Positions 19,104 through 31,200 of a stretch of DNA of 64,000 nucleotides are shown in pieces. Every line of letters begins with the position of its first letter. Positions within the stretch are counted from its first letter, which is position 1. The notes under the pieces were generated by a model, which worked only from the letters and a program-made list of their open reading frames with translations, was not told the origin of the DNA and searched no databases. This DNA comes from Shewanella frigidimarina. Its GTDB lineage: Bacteria; Pseudomonadota; Gammaproteobacteria; Enterobacterales; Shewanellaceae. The DNA is taken from positions 1,054,001-1,118,000 of the forward strand of contig NZ_RKKE01000001.1 in the NCBI RefSeq assembly GCF_003797125.1, read 5' to 3'. Both the position numbers and the translations under genes were made by a program.

Positions 19104-22100
19104 TTCTCACTCCTGGTAGCATAACTACATTAGTTGCTGGCTCGGCTAAAGTTTTGCGTATTCGATCAACTTCAGTGTCGGTCGCTGATTGTTGATTTGC
19201 ATCAGATGAATTATCGATATCTGGCATAAGTTGCGTGGATGGCGAACTTCTTGGTAGCGATTTATCTTCCGCTTCACGGCTGTTATCGCCACGCTGAACA
19301 TCTGCATCAACGTTATTTTCTGCTTTACTGTCTATGTTAGCCTTGGCTTTAGTTCCAATAGTCGTCTCTACACTGGTCTCATCCGCTTGCGGCAAAATAG
19401 CTTTAGGTATTTCGATTTCTTTGCTCTTACGCTCAAGCTCTTCAAGCTGTGGGTTGTCCATGGTACCGGTGACTCGGAAACGAATTTCAGAGATAATTTC
19501 AATAACGGGTTCTAACACTTTCGTTAGGGCAAACGCCCCTAAGCCCAAGGTCCATGCACTCGTACTCAATAACACCACGGTTGGCACACTTGACGCAAGT
19601 TGTGGTACAAAACGAATATCATAATTCAAGCTTTGGGTAGTTAGGTCGGTATAACCTCTTACTCGCATATTACCTGCAATGGCATCCATTTCAGTGTCGG
19701 TGGTTTTAACCACACCATTATCAATCGTCAGATTACCGTTAAAGGTATTGAAATATAAACCTTCGCCGAACACATCCGAAAAATCTAACGATAATTTACG
19801 TAATAACGAATCTAAACTAAATAACGAAAACACTCGGGCGCCTTTATCACTAATTTCTGATAAATGACCTTTGCCCAAATCAAACTTAAGTTGGCCATTT
19901 AAGGTATCTAAGGTGAAGTGATAAGGCGCACCTTGCCAAGATAACTGACCAGAGAGATCCAGTGGTGCATCTTGTAGCCCAGGGTTAATTTTTAACATCG
20001 TCGATAGATCATCAAACTTGTCAGCCTGTAAATTAACCTCAAATAGGGTTTTATCGGTTCCATTTTCGACAGACCATAAGCCATTGGCCTGTAATGCTAC
20101 CGTCGGCTTTGTGATGGAAATAGTTTGAAATTGGTAGCCTTGCTTATGTGGTAAACCTTGCAACACTAAGTGGCCTAGAGATAAATCATTAACGCTAAAG
20201 TCATCCACATCTACGGCTAAAGTAGGCAGATGTTCTAGCATCGAAGTTGGCGCTAACGCAACGGTTTCAACGCCACTCACGGCTGGAGATAAATGCAGCT
20301 TTTTCGCAACCACTTTGATGCCTTGGTCGCGCCAGTTAGGATAAAAATCGATACGCCCATCAAACTGTTGTGAATCAGCATCAACGCGCCACACATGTTC
20401 AGTGGGTTGAGCATCAAAATGCAGTTTATCAAATGATTGTCCCAATACATTTAATTGGGCGATGTTGGCATGAATACCGGCTAATGTGGGAAATGCAGGT
20501 GCTTTAGCGTCAATCGATGAGGTGGTATTTTGTTGTGCCGTAGCACCAGGTAGCTCTGCAGCCGATAAGATGCGGTCGCGTACCGATGAGGAGATCACTT
20601 CAGGTTCTGCAGTAGCACTAAAGCGATTAATAAGCGGAAGCCATTGCGCTAAATCCACTTTTGGCATATCTAAATGTAGATGCCCTTGTTGCTTATTTAA
20701 GTTATCACCTAGTCTAAAGTGACGACCAATCATGACATCATAAAATGCAAGCTGACTGCCACTATCAGCATTAAATCCGCCCCAAAACTCCACATCATTA
20801 CCCAGTTTAATGCTCAATGATGATTGTTTGTTATCGCCAATAAGATCTGCGCTCAGTTTTCTCGGCTCGTCTGCCGATTTTTGATAAGGCATCGGTAAAT
20901 CCAATGACGTACCGATAAGATCAGAATTAGCGGAGACTTGTAAACTATAACCACTTGGGTCAAAAATCATGGTTAGCCCGCCATTCCAGTCTAGTTGTCC
21001 ATGATACGTTTCTGTCAGTGGGTTATCTAAACTGGCAGGCAGAGTATCAAGATCCCATTTACCACGCATATCGACATTCAATGCTAAATTGCTGTTGTAT
21101 TGTCCGGTTTTTACGCTAAACGTTAACGGTTGTTGAAATAATCGAGCCTTAATATTTTTACCTTCAATCAATTGATTCACAAAGCTCACTTGCCCAGATA
21201 CACCCTGTAAATCTAAGCCGGGTGTGCTAATAAACACTGGATTATTATTAAGGGTAACTTGGCCTTTAATTAATTGTTCCCCCCCTTCATATAAGGGAAT
21301 GGAAAGATCTAATGTGGTATTAATTTGCTTTTGGATCTGCACCACGTCTAACGTTGCCCCGACAGAATCCTGCAATGAAGAAGCATTAATCACCTTGGTG
21401 GCGGCTTGCGCATCGGTAGTGATATCAGCTTCAACTCTTAATAAAGATTCTTTACCAAGATGTGGAATAGAAACTCGTGCACCATCCACCACCACGTTAT
21501 CGAGTTTGCCCTGGTCAATATGCAAATCCATCATGTCATTTTCAAACAATGCAGAAAGCGTTAGCGAACTAACGGCAGGCCAATCTGGTTGGAATTTAAA
21601 GATGCCTTTATCAAGGGTAAAGTCGGCTTGAAATACGCCACTGCTGTCTTGATAAGGGTAATCGCCTAATGCACCATGCCAAACGACTTGCGCATCGTTA
21701 ATCTGTCCTGCCACTAAACCATCATTAAGGTAGGTGATTAAATTAGGGCTCATCGCCATTAATGGAAAATAACGCCCAAGATGGGAAACATCATTTATAG
21801 TGGCATGGGCCGCTAAGCCCAAATGTGTTTGTTGAGAAAACTCAAGATTCAAACCGGCTTGCAGGGCAATATCATCATTAATAAATTCAATATTGGGTAC
21901 TGTTAAGCGTTGCTCGCCGAGATTATAACGCCCCGTAATTGGGCTGCCGCGCAGTGCAATAGGTTGACTAAAATCACCGCTAAAATCGAGCGAATATTCC
22001 TGCTCTGGTAATGCAAATTCAAGTTGATTATTGGCCCAGGTTAATTGAGCATCAATAGGGCTAATGCCAGGTATTGATTGATAAGGTTGCCACTGTAACT

Positions 22101-23307
22101 GCTGTAACTCGACTTTGGCGATAATAGGTTTGTCGGCAGATTTATACAGCCTCATCGGCCCAATTAGCCCTTGAGGATTGAGTTGTTGCCAAATGTTCAC
22201 TTGCTGCTTACCCAAATCGGGCACTAACGGTAACATTGGAGTTAAGTTTGCAGGAACAATCTGGTTAGCATAACCAAAAAAATCCCCCTCGCGACTACCT
22301 ATGGCCAACGTCAATGATGGCCAAGTTTGATCGTTAGTCGATAAATCTAAATCGTGACTGTCGATTTTCCAGCCATCCGGTTGTGGGGTCCATTGCAATG
22401 AACCAGAGTTAATTGCAAACTTTTGCTGAGTGTCGGCATCGCGCCATTGTAGCCAACTCGGTTTAAAAACCAATATACCATCACGAATTTGACGATTGGC
22501 AAATGTCATCCACGCATCGAGGTTTATCACACCTTGAAATTCAATATTGTCGGTGTTTGTTTGAGCGGTATGCTGCCTAGAGGCCCATTCACCTAAGTCT
22601 AATGAGTCTGCAGTAACATAAAGCTGGCCTGCTACAGTATCGGGTTGATAACCATCACCTGTAAGGTCAATGCGCAATGTTAATTGCTCTTGCTGCGACT
22701 TAAGTTGATCGACGTGGATCATACCTTGTGCTTGGTGACGATTAGCGGTGTTTTGCCATAGCAGATTATCGATAAAAATCGGTTGATAAGCATGTTGCTT
22801 ACTCACCAGTTGTAAGGACGCGTCGGTAATTGAAAAATGCCCCAGCTGTTCTAATAACAAACCATATAACCAATCAAGATTAGCTTTATCGCCCACTGTA
22901 GGCTGGTCCTCACTAGCGGTTAACTCATCAAGGTTTAACGCCACTTTAACGCCATCAAATACCACAGTTTCAATCTGTGGGCTTAAGGTGAAAAGCGACT
23001 GCCAAAAATCGAGTTTGATATGCACGTTGTCGCTAATAACGGTAATCGGTAGATTATCTTGTGGTGGTAAGACTAAATGATTAACGGTAAGTGCTGGCCC
23101 AAAAGCTTGCCACTCTGCACTCAGTTTATCCATCTGCACATGCAGTTGGTATTCGCTTTCAAGATAATGAATTAACTCAGTACGGACTTCAGGAATATGA
23201 GGCAATAAACCACGAATAAGGCTCACTACCAGTGCAAAAAGCACCAGCGCGATAGCCAAAATTTGCCAACATAATCTGTTGATAGTTACTGCCTGAGTTG
23301 TCGACAC
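19027..23307 (-). CDS. yhdP: YhdP family AsmA-like phospholipid transport/envelope protein
   Basis: A very large (1426 residues) inner-membrane-anchored periplasmic protein. One TM helix at about 12-34 is followed by a long beta-rich body of the DUF3971/AsmA-like type, thought to form a groove bridging the membranes for lipid transfer. The C-terminal AsmA-type block (LRKLSLDFSDVFGEGLYFNTFNGNLTIDNGVVKT, about 1215-1300) is clear; it is followed by a charged low-complexity tail. The start is GTG at 23307, overlapping the TAG stop of rng by one base, so it is coupled to rng. The 3' end overlaps the nitrilase-like gene by 77 bases. Confidence 0.93.
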   Translation of the reverse strand: MSTTQAVTINRLCWQILAIALVLFALVVSLIRGLLPHIPEVRTELIHYLESEYQLHVQMDKLSAEWQAFGPALTVNHLVLPPQDNLPITVISDNVHIKLDFWQSLFTLSPQIETVVFDGVKVALNLDELTASEDQPTVGDKANLDWLYGLLLEQLGHFSITDASLQLVSKQHAYQPIFIDNLLWQNTANRHQAQGMIHVDQLKSQQEQLTLRIDLTGDGYQPDTVAGQLYVTADSLDLGEWASRQHTAQTNTDNIEFQGVINLDAWMTFANRQIRDGILVFKPSWLQWRDADTQQKFAINSGSLQWTPQPDGWKIDSHDLDLSTNDQTWPSLTLAIGSREGDFFGYANQIVPANLTPMLPLVPDLGKQQVNIWQQLNPQGLIGPMRLYKSADKPIIAKVELQQLQWQPYQSIPGISPIDAQLTWANNQLEFALPEQEYSLDFSGDFSQPIALRGSPITGRYNLGEQRLTVPNIEFINDDIALQAGLNLEFSQQTHLGLAAHATINDVSHLGRYFPLMAMSPNLITYLNDGLVAGQINDAQVVWHGALGDYPYQDSSGVFQADFTLDKGIFKFQPDWPAVSSLTLSALFENDMMDLHIDQGKLDNVVVDGARVSIPHLGKESLLRVEADITTDAQAATKVINASSLQDSVGATLDVVQIQKQINTTLDLSIPLYEGGEQLIKGQVTLNNNPVFISTPGLDLQGVSGQVSFVNQLIEGKNIKARLFQQPLTFSVKTGQYNSNLALNVDMRGKWDLDTLPASLDNPLTETYHGQLDWNGGLTMIFDPSGYSLQVSANSDLIGTSLDLPMPYQKSADEPRKLSADLIGDNKQSSLSIKLGNDVEFWGGFNADSGSQLAFYDVMIGRHFRLGDNLNKQQGHLHLDMPKVDLAQWLPLINRFSATAEPEVISSSVRDRILSAAELPGATAQQNTTSSIDAKAPAFPTLAGIHANIAQLNVLGQSFDKLHFDAQPTEHVWRVDADSQQFDGRIDFYPNWRDQGIKVVAKKLHLSPAVSGVETVALAPTSMLEHLPTLAVDVDDFSVNDLSLGHLVLQGLPHKQGYQFQTISITKPTVALQANGLWSVENGTDKTLFEVNLQADKFDDLSTMLKINPGLQDAPLDLSGQLSWQGAPYHFTLDTLNGQLKFDLGKGHLSEISDKGARVFSLFSLDSLLRKLSLDFSDVFGEGLYFNTFNGNLTIDNGVVKTTDTEMDAIAGNMRVRGYTDLTTQSLNYDIRFVPQLASSVPTVVLLSTSAWTLGLGAFALTKVLEPVIEIISEIRFRVTGTMDNPQLEELERKSKEIEIPKAILPQADETSVETTIGTKAKANIDSKAENNVDADVQRGDNSREAEDKSLPRSSPSTQLMPDIDNSSDANQQSATDTEVDRIRKTLAEPATNVVMLPGVRNANQLITMSKQSRCQSQSRVCRLAA

Positions 23308-24797
23308 TACATCATCACCACATCATATTTACTTTGAATGTATAACGGTTCATTTTGCAAACGAATACGCTTACCAATGTAGACTTCTAATTCTGCCAGC
23401 AAATGCGATTCATCACCACTAAAGCTCATATACACCGCCGGCGAGCAATAAAGCAAAAATTCATCGGCTTTATATGCTCGGTCTAAACGGATAATCTCTC
23501 GAAAAATTTCATAAGACACGGTTTCAATCGTTTTCATGGTGCCGGTGCCTTTACAGGAAGGGCATTCACCACACACGACATGTTCTAAACTTTCGCGAGT
23601 ACGTTTACGGGTCATTTCCACTAAACCTAAGCCCGAAAAACCACTGACGCTGGTTTTGACGCGATCTAACGCCAATGCTGCATTTAAGCTTTCTAGCACC
23701 CGTGCTTGGTGTTCCTTACTTAACATATCGATAAAGTCGATAATGATAATCCCACCCAAATTACGTAATCGTAGTTGTCTTGCAATTGCTTGAGTGGCTT
23801 CAAGATTAGTATTGAAAATGGTTTCTTCTAAATTGCGATGGCCAACAAATGCGCCGGTATTAATGTCAACGGTGGTCATGGCTTCTGTTTGGTCAATAAT
23901 TAAATAACCGCCAGACTTGAGTTCAACTTTACGGCCTAAAGCCCGTTGAACTTCGTTTTCAACATCGTACAATTCAAAGATAGGTGCAGGGCCAGCATAA
24001 TGCTCAATTTTATCCGCGATTTCAGGCATAAACTCTTGCACAAACTGTTGCAGTTCGGCATAAGTTCGGCGCGAATCGACTTGAATATGGTCAAGCTCGG
24101 TTCCGACAAAATCACGAATGATCCGCACTGGTAAGGCTAAGTCTTGATACAGTAACGTGACGCCTTTACGCTTACGACGTTCGCTTACTTTAGCCCACAC
24201 CCGGCGTAAAAAGGCCGCATCTTGAGCAAGCTCATCTTCACCCACATTTTCCGCAGCGGTACGAATAATAAAGCCGCCGTCATCATCAACATAAGGGAGA
24301 GTAATATTTTTAAGGCGTTGCCGTTCGTCTTCAAGCTCAATACGTTGTGATACGCCAACATGACTAGAGCCAGGCATAAAGACTAAATAACGTGAGGGTA
24401 AGGTAATGTCAGTAGTGAGGCGGGCGCCTTTGGTACCGAGTGGGTCTTTGACCACTTGCACCATAATGTCTTGCCCTTGACGCACGAGCTCAGCAATATC
24501 ACGTACCACAAAGTTGCCTTTTTCGACATCAGCAACACATTCAGTATGAGGAACAATATCTGAGGCATGTAAGAAAGCGGCTTTATCTAAGCCAATATCC
24601 ACAAACGCGGCTTGCATACCTGGGAGGACACGGCTAATTTTACCTTTATAAATATTGCCGACCAAACCTCGTTTCATACGACGTTCGATATGCACTTCTT
24701 GTAAAACACCATGCTCGACTAATGCTACACGCGCTTCAGTTGGCGTGACATTGATAAGTAATTCTGTGCCTTTTTTACGTTGTGCTTTTATGTTCAT
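23307..24797 (-). CDS. rng: Ribonuclease G
   Basis: RNase G (CafA) processes the 5' end of 16S rRNA and degrades some mRNAs. The 496-residue protein has the S1 domain at about 38-125 (KRGLVGNIYKGKISRVLPGMQAAFVDIGLDKAAFLHASDI), the catalytic RNase E/G core with the metal-binding aspartates in MTTVDINTG and IIIIDFIDM, and the zinc-link cysteines in CGECPSCKGTG. It lacks the long C-terminal scaffold of RNase E. Start ATG 24797 follows GGTGG. It lies downstream of maf and is coupled to yhdP. Confidence 0.96.
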   Translation of the reverse strand: MNIKAQRKKGTELLINVTPTEARVALVEHGVLQEVHIERRMKRGLVGNIYKGKISRVLPGMQAAFVDIGLDKAAFLHASDIVPHTECVADVEKGNFVVRDIAELVRQGQDIMVQVVKDPLGTKGARLTTDITLPSRYLVFMPGSSHVGVSQRIELEDERQRLKNITLPYVDDDGGFIIRTAAENVGEDELAQDAAFLRRVWAKVSERRKRKGVTLLYQDLALPVRIIRDFVGTELDHIQVDSRRTYAELQQFVQEFMPEIADKIEHYAGPAPIFELYDVENEVQRALGRKVELKSGGYLIIDQTEAMTTVDINTGAFVGHRNLEETIFNTNLEATQAIARQLRLRNLGGIIIIDFIDMLSKEHQARVLESLNAALALDRVKTSVSGFSGLGLVEMTRKRTRESLEHVVCGECPSCKGTGTMKTIETVSYEIFREIIRLDRAYKADEFLLYCSPAVYMSFSGDESHLLAELEVYIGKRIRLQNEPLYIQSKYDVVMM

Positions 24798-24878
24798 AAG
24801 CCACCAGTATTCGGGTCATGCTCCAATCGTAATATTGACAGCAGTTGCACCACCGTAGATGACCGATTAAAGCAAAGG

Positions 24879-25466
24879 TTAAGTTTGCTGCATCATGCAG
24901 GCTAATAATTCACGTGTTTCAACTAACGGTAGACCGACCACAGCAGAGTAACTGCCAGTAATTGATTTAACAAAACAACCACCCAGTGCTTGTATGCCGT
25001 AAGCACCAGCCTTGTCCATTGGTTCACCCGAGCCAACATAAGCATCTATGTCTGCCGCAGATAATTCACAAAAGCTCACTTGGGTACGACATAGTCGGTT
25101 AAAGGTATGTTCACCGTCTGTTAATGCTACCGCGGTCATCACTTCGTGAGTTTGACCGGATAATAATGCCAGCATACGCTTGGCATCATTTTGATCTATT
25201 GGTTTGCCTAATATCAGACCATTTAACACCACTATCGTATCAGACCCCAGAACTTGAGGCTTAACCACATGACTGCTAAGCGCTAGACCCGCTTGGGCTT
25301 TTTCAAGTGCGAGGCGACATACATATTGCTCTGCGGTTTCAGTCAACAAAGGTGTTTCATCAATATTGGGTGCGACGAGCTGAAATGAAAAGTCGAGATG
25401 ACTAAATCCTGCTTGTGCCAATAATTCTTTTCTTCTTGGTGATGTTGAAGCCAGTACCCATGCCAT
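24879..25466 (-). CDS. maf: Maf-family nucleoside triphosphate pyrophosphatase (YhdE type)
   Basis: A 195-residue house-cleaning pyrophosphatase that hydrolyses dTTP/UTP and modified nucleotides; overexpression of relatives blocks septation. The family signature is at residues 6-16 ([11 protein letters not shown]), with the catalytic acid in LGSDTIVV (D76) and the substrate-binding [12 protein letters not shown] near 150. Its place between mreD and rng is the usual one for YhdE rather than for the YceF paralogue. Confidence 0.95.
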   Translation of the reverse strand: MAWVLASTSPRRKELLAQAGFSHLDFSFQLVAPNIDETPLLTETAEQYVCRLALEKAQAGLALSSHVVKPQVLGSDTIVVLNGLILGKPIDQNDAKRMLALLSGQTHEVMTAVALTDGEHTFNRLCRTQVSFCELSAADIDAYVGSGEPMDKAGAYGIQALGGCFVKSITGSYSAVVGLPLVETRELLACMMQQT

Positions 25467-25523
25467 CGGTTATTTACTCTAATTAGTGTACATTAAAATC
25501 ATACTCACTTTAGTGCGTAAGGA

Positions 25524-26015
25524 TTAACGTACTTTATAATGGCGGCGCATATTGCGTAACACCCAAAACACCCACCACCAAATAAATAAACTCGAAATAG
25601 CGGGTAAAAACATGTCCACATTAAATGGGGCTGCGCCTACAACAACAAACTGCACCCAAAATATCACTGCATGATAAATACAAATAAAACAAGCAACTAG
25701 TAACGACTGTTGCCAGCGAGGATAGTTACGTAACTGTTGGCACAACAACACCACAATATAAATCACTAATGATAATGCTAATGAACGGATCCCTAGATGA
25801 GCTCCCAACAACACATCAAGCATCACCCCTAACAACCACGCAGTGAGAATACTGTAACGATGCGGTAGCGCCATGGCCCAATACATCATCACCATCAATA
25901 GCCAATCCGGTCGCCAGGCTTCTACCATTTTTGGCAACGGCATAATCTGAAACATCATCCCGATGAATAAGGTCAGCCATACCACTAAGCGACCATTTGC
26001 AATATGTGCGCTCAT
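25524..26015 (-). CDS. mreD: Rod shape-determining protein MreD
   Basis: A 163-residue integral membrane protein with about five hydrophobic helices and the family phrases GMMFQIMPLP and LLMVMMYWAMALPHRYSILTAWLLGVMLD. It is part of the elongasome with MreB and MreC. Its ATG overlaps the mreC stop by 4 bases, so translation is coupled. Confidence 0.95.
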   Translation of the reverse strand: MSAHIANGRLVVWLTLFIGMMFQIMPLPKMVEAWRPDWLLMVMMYWAMALPHRYSILTAWLLGVMLDVLLGAHLGIRSLALSLVIYIVVLLCQQLRNYPRWQQSLLVACFICIYHAVIFWVQFVVVGAAPFNVDMFLPAISSLFIWWWVFWVLRNMRRHYKVR

Positions 26016-26968
26016 TGGTTTACCTCGCTTGTTACTGGTGTAGTGGTTGTTTCTACGGGTTGAGGTTGGGGATCTGAAGAGTTTACAGTGGCAGCTGCTT
26101 TATCTGCCGCTTCTTTTATTAACTCTTGTACGTCATTAGGAAGCGTAAACGGTTTGGTTTCATCAGGCCAAATAAGTAACACGTATCGAATACGATCTAG
26201 CGCTGCCAAAGGTTGAGCATAAATCACGGCATAACTCTGACCATCATCACGCGACACACTAATAACACGCGCGACGGGATACCCTTCAGGAAAACGATTA
26301 CCCAAGCCTGAAGTAACTAATAAATCACCCACTATAATGTCAGTACTTTTAGCCACATGACGTAGTTCAATTTGATCAATATCACCCATGCCATTCGCTA
26401 TTGCGCGCACATCGTTACGGGTAACGCGTACCGGAATACCATGCGTGGTATCTGACACCATCAATACTCGACTGGTAAACTCACTCACTTCAACCACCTG
26501 CCCCACAACACCTTGGGCATCAACTACAGGTTGACCAACATAAATGCCAGTTTGCGAACCATGATTTAACACCACAAATTGACGAAATGGGTCACTGGCA
26601 ACTTCCATGACCTCAGCCACCATTTTACGAGAATCCATATGCACAGGCGAACCAAGTAATGCGCGTAAACGCTCATTTTCTTGACGTACATGCTCAAAAC
26701 GTTGTAAACGTTCTGACATAACCAGTTGTTGGCGTAATAATTCTTTGTTTTGCAGTTCAAGCATATTGCGGGTGGCAAATGCCTCGGCCGACCAGTCGAG
26801 CATCACCCCTGGCACATTGGCTAAATACTGTAGAGGACTTAATACTGAGGATAAAGATTGGCGTATAGGATCTAGGCGATTATTGGTCATAAGTAATGCC
26901 ACCGACAATATAATTGCCAGTGTCAATCTAAATTGACTCGAGACGCCACGAACGAAAATTGGTTTCAT
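26012..26968 (-). CDS. mreC: Rod shape-determining protein MreC
   Basis: A 318-residue single-pass periplasmic scaffold of the elongasome. TM helix at about 14-30, coiled coil at about 65-105 (rich in Leu/Gln/Glu: LELQNKELLRQQLVMSERLQ), then the double beta-barrel domain with VVLNHGSQTGIYVGQPVVD and VTSGLGNRFPEGYPVARV. The Pro/Thr-rich tail after about 285 is typical of gammaproteobacterial MreC. It lies 63 bases after mreB. Confidence 0.96.
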   Translation of the reverse strand: MKPIFVRGVSSQFRLTLAIILSVALLMTNNRLDPIRQSLSSVLSPLQYLANVPGVMLDWSAEAFATRNMLELQNKELLRQQLVMSERLQRFEHVRQENERLRALLGSPVHMDSRKMVAEVMEVASDPFRQFVVLNHGSQTGIYVGQPVVDAQGVVGQVVEVSEFTSRVLMVSDTTHGIPVRVTRNDVRAIANGMGDIDQIELRHVAKSTDIIVGDLLVTSGLGNRFPEGYPVARVISVSRDDGQSYAVIYAQPLAALDRIRYVLLIWPDETKPFTLPNDVQELIKEAADKAAATVNSSDPQPQPVETTTTPVTSEVNQ

Positions 26969-27031
26969 AAATTGTTCGCAACTTTGTTAACCCATAAAAC
27001 GTCATTAACAAAGCCGCTCAGCAGTTGATAA

Positions 27032-28084
<1,053 letters not shown>

Positions 28085-28241
28085 TCAGGCCTGTATTCTG
28101 TGAAATCAGAAGAAGAAAAATCAGCTAACTTTATCAATGACACCCCCATTCTACAAGACCGAACAGGTTAACAATTGCTAATCTGACGTTTTTTTTTATA
28201 AAAGTATCTAAAAAAATGCTAATCGGTCAAATTTAATCCTA

Positions 28242-28267
28242 AAAAGCGTAAAAGAGATGCTTTTTTA
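28242..28267 (-). terminator. Weak terminator-like hairpin after mshQ
   Basis: AAAAAGC (28242-28248) and GCTTTTTT (28260-28267) can pair across an 11-base loop, and the structure reads toward T on the minus strand. The stem is AT-rich, so read-through into mreB is plausible. It begins 7 bases after the mshQ stop. Confidence 0.4.
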
Positions 28268-28273
28268 TTCGGA

Positions 28274-31200
28274 TTATTGACTCACCTCACGCCAATAAAT
28301 GATCTTATCATGTCCTCGGTAGCGACCAAAGTACGCACTTGCTCTTGGATCATAGAGTTGAGTCGGACTTGCTTGGTCCCAATACCATTTAAGCCAATCC
28401 TCCACTTGTAGCGGTGCAGTCACTTGACCCCGATATGCTGCAGAACCGGTGTTTTGCCATAATAAAGGGAGCTGACCACTGGTAATCGGAATGTTCACGG
28501 TACTGTTGCCATCACTGCGGGTAACCGTTTGGCCAGAAGTTAATAATGGTGTGTATATTTCGCTGCCATCAAGCGGATCGATAACTTGAGTACAGCTATC
28601 ACTAATGTTCGTTACCCAAGTACTACCATTCCAATATTGGGCATACGTTGGCATGCGTAAAATTTCATTTTCAGGGCCATAAGTATTGTCCATCACCACT
28701 CTGCCATGACGAAAATCCTGAGTCGACAACAGTTTCGCGTTGCAGTTACTATTATCAGCACAAATAGCACTGCTGTTGGCTCGCATATCTGGTGATGCAA
28801 TAAACGACCAGTCACCATCATTATCAAAAGCTTGCACACCAATAGCTAACTGACTAAATGGTCCATCAACACTTGGGGACACTGTACGACTAAAATTAGC
28901 TTGATAAGATAATCCTACGTTTGCTTCACCCAACGCCCAAGACCCAGCATTAATAGGTAGAGTGCTTAATCTGCCACTCAAATCTACACCATTGTTAATG
29001 TTTTCACCCACAAGGTTTGCAGTACCTTTAGCAAAAGCACCTTGATAATTTTTGGTGATATAAGTACCGGTATTAAATGCGCTCAAAGTCAACGTCAGGC
29101 CAAAAGGTTGATCCATGTAAGTAAAGCTACCGCAAGATGGCAACACACTTGAACTACTCACAACAAATCGGTCTGGCACAAAGCGACCCATGGTAGGTGA
29201 TACAGCGAGTGGAATATCATGAAAATTCGAACCTAAATAGCCAAGTGGTGGGTTAACTGTAAACTGAAACACACCAACTTCGGTTACCGACTGAGACACG
29301 GTATTACTGTTAGTGGTTTGCGCAACATGATTGTATCGCGATGAGCCCACAGCACCCAACACTCCTCCGAGCGGATCAATCAATTGATGGCCTAACTCAA
29401 TTTTTTCATGGGCGTAATTAGGGGTATTTAAATTATCACAGTAATTTGTGTCACCATCCACTTGCCATGCTTTGCCTTGAATAATTAGATCAAATGACTC
29501 GCCTGCTTTTTTATATGGATTATAAATACCGTTATTTTTAGACCACTGTGCAGCATTATCTTTGGGGGTAACGCATAAACCTACCGGAAAGCTCACAAAC
29601 TGATCTGAACCAACCATCACCAAGCCTTGTTCATCACCTGTGCCAGTAAACTTTGCATCTAGCTGCATTTTTCCTGCATCTGGATAGTTAACAATAATAT
29701 CTGCTTTACCTTCTGCATCAAATGCCAACGCAAGCGTGGTTGCTGCACTACTCTGTTTACCCACCACGGTACTATTTACTGTTAATGACTGGCCATTAAT
29801 TGGATTGATGGGGTCGATATAAGAGCTCCAAAAATTGACATTTTTAGTGGTTTTGGAAAACAGAGGTACGCACTGTTGAGTGATATCTGAGGTTTTCACT
29901 GCACTAATAGTAATGTTGTCAGTTGGCTTGTTTGCCAGCTTATCTGGCACAGCAAAAATAAAACCGCTTTCGGCAAAGCTTAAGGTACAACTTGCTGTAG
30001 TTAGCCCTCCCGAACCACGACGGCACAAGGTGTTACTGCCTGCTATGGTTGAAGGAATGGAAGATGTCACCCCAATAGTGGTTGGCGTAGTCACATTGTT
30101 GCGTAAAGCGACCGTTGCACTGCCATTTTCAAACCTCACTACATTTGTTTTACTACCGTCGACATACCAAGCACCATTGGAATTAGGAGTAAGCGACAAA
30201 TTAGCCTCTACGGGATCAGTAAACAAATTACATACCGCATCTTTACAGGCTCTGACCGTCATGGTTTCGGCCTTACAGGTGAATGGTGAATTTGTATAGT
30301 CAAACTCAAAATGATGAATTTGTTGACCGACCGGATTGGATTTAAGCGCACAAACCTTAAAGTTATCCATCTCATGATTATTGTTAGAGCCACCCGTAGA
30401 GCCAGTTATAGATAGGTAAAAATCTTTAGGGACAGGAGCTTGCCCCGAGAAACTTAATGCATCAAAAGGAGCGATTAAAGTCACGAAGTCAGCTGGATTA
30501 TCTCTATTTAACGTATCACGCAGCACTGATACCATGGCTTTGCCTGGTGTTCGCGAATCGATGATGATTTTATATTTATGGTTTGGCTGAGCACTGGCCG
30601 TATTGCGCACATCAATTCTGGGGGAAATGTTGGCATTAGTACCTGTTAGATATTGGTAATTTGTGCCTGAGGAACCACGGATAGCCACCGCCTGACTTCT
30701 AAAGCCTGGTCCACCCACTTTACCTTCATTGGGGCTAGAAAAATTACCATACTCATCCAGTGCGATACCTAACCAACCACCAGCAAAACCGGGAGTGCCG
30801 TTGTTACGCTGGGCATATCCTAAGGCACCACCAAAACTGCCAGGCTGAGGAGTAATACTGGCATCGGACAAGATAATTGCAATGCCGTCAGCCCCTGTGC
30901 CACTTAGACTCGACCAAGCATAATAGTCAAACTCCAGCTCAACTAAATTATTCGCAGCAGGGAATAATCGCTGATAAGTACTGGATGTCGCTTGATTACC
31001 GCTAGCAGAGGTAAAACGCAGACGCCCTTCCTTTATTGAGGGCGGTAATGAAGAGCCTAATACCTTAAGAGCCCAATCATCACCGACATCAGTGCGATTA
31101 AAATCGTCGGTAAAACACGTTAAGGTGTCTACTTTTTTCTCAAAAGCCACAAAACTGTAATTCTCCCAACGATGTTTGCGGTCGTTATCTCTAAAAGTAT

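Noticed and set aside
29880..30299. 139-codon frame opposite mshQ
   Set aside because: Antisense shadow; composition reflects the Ser/Thr/Val-rich mshQ frame.
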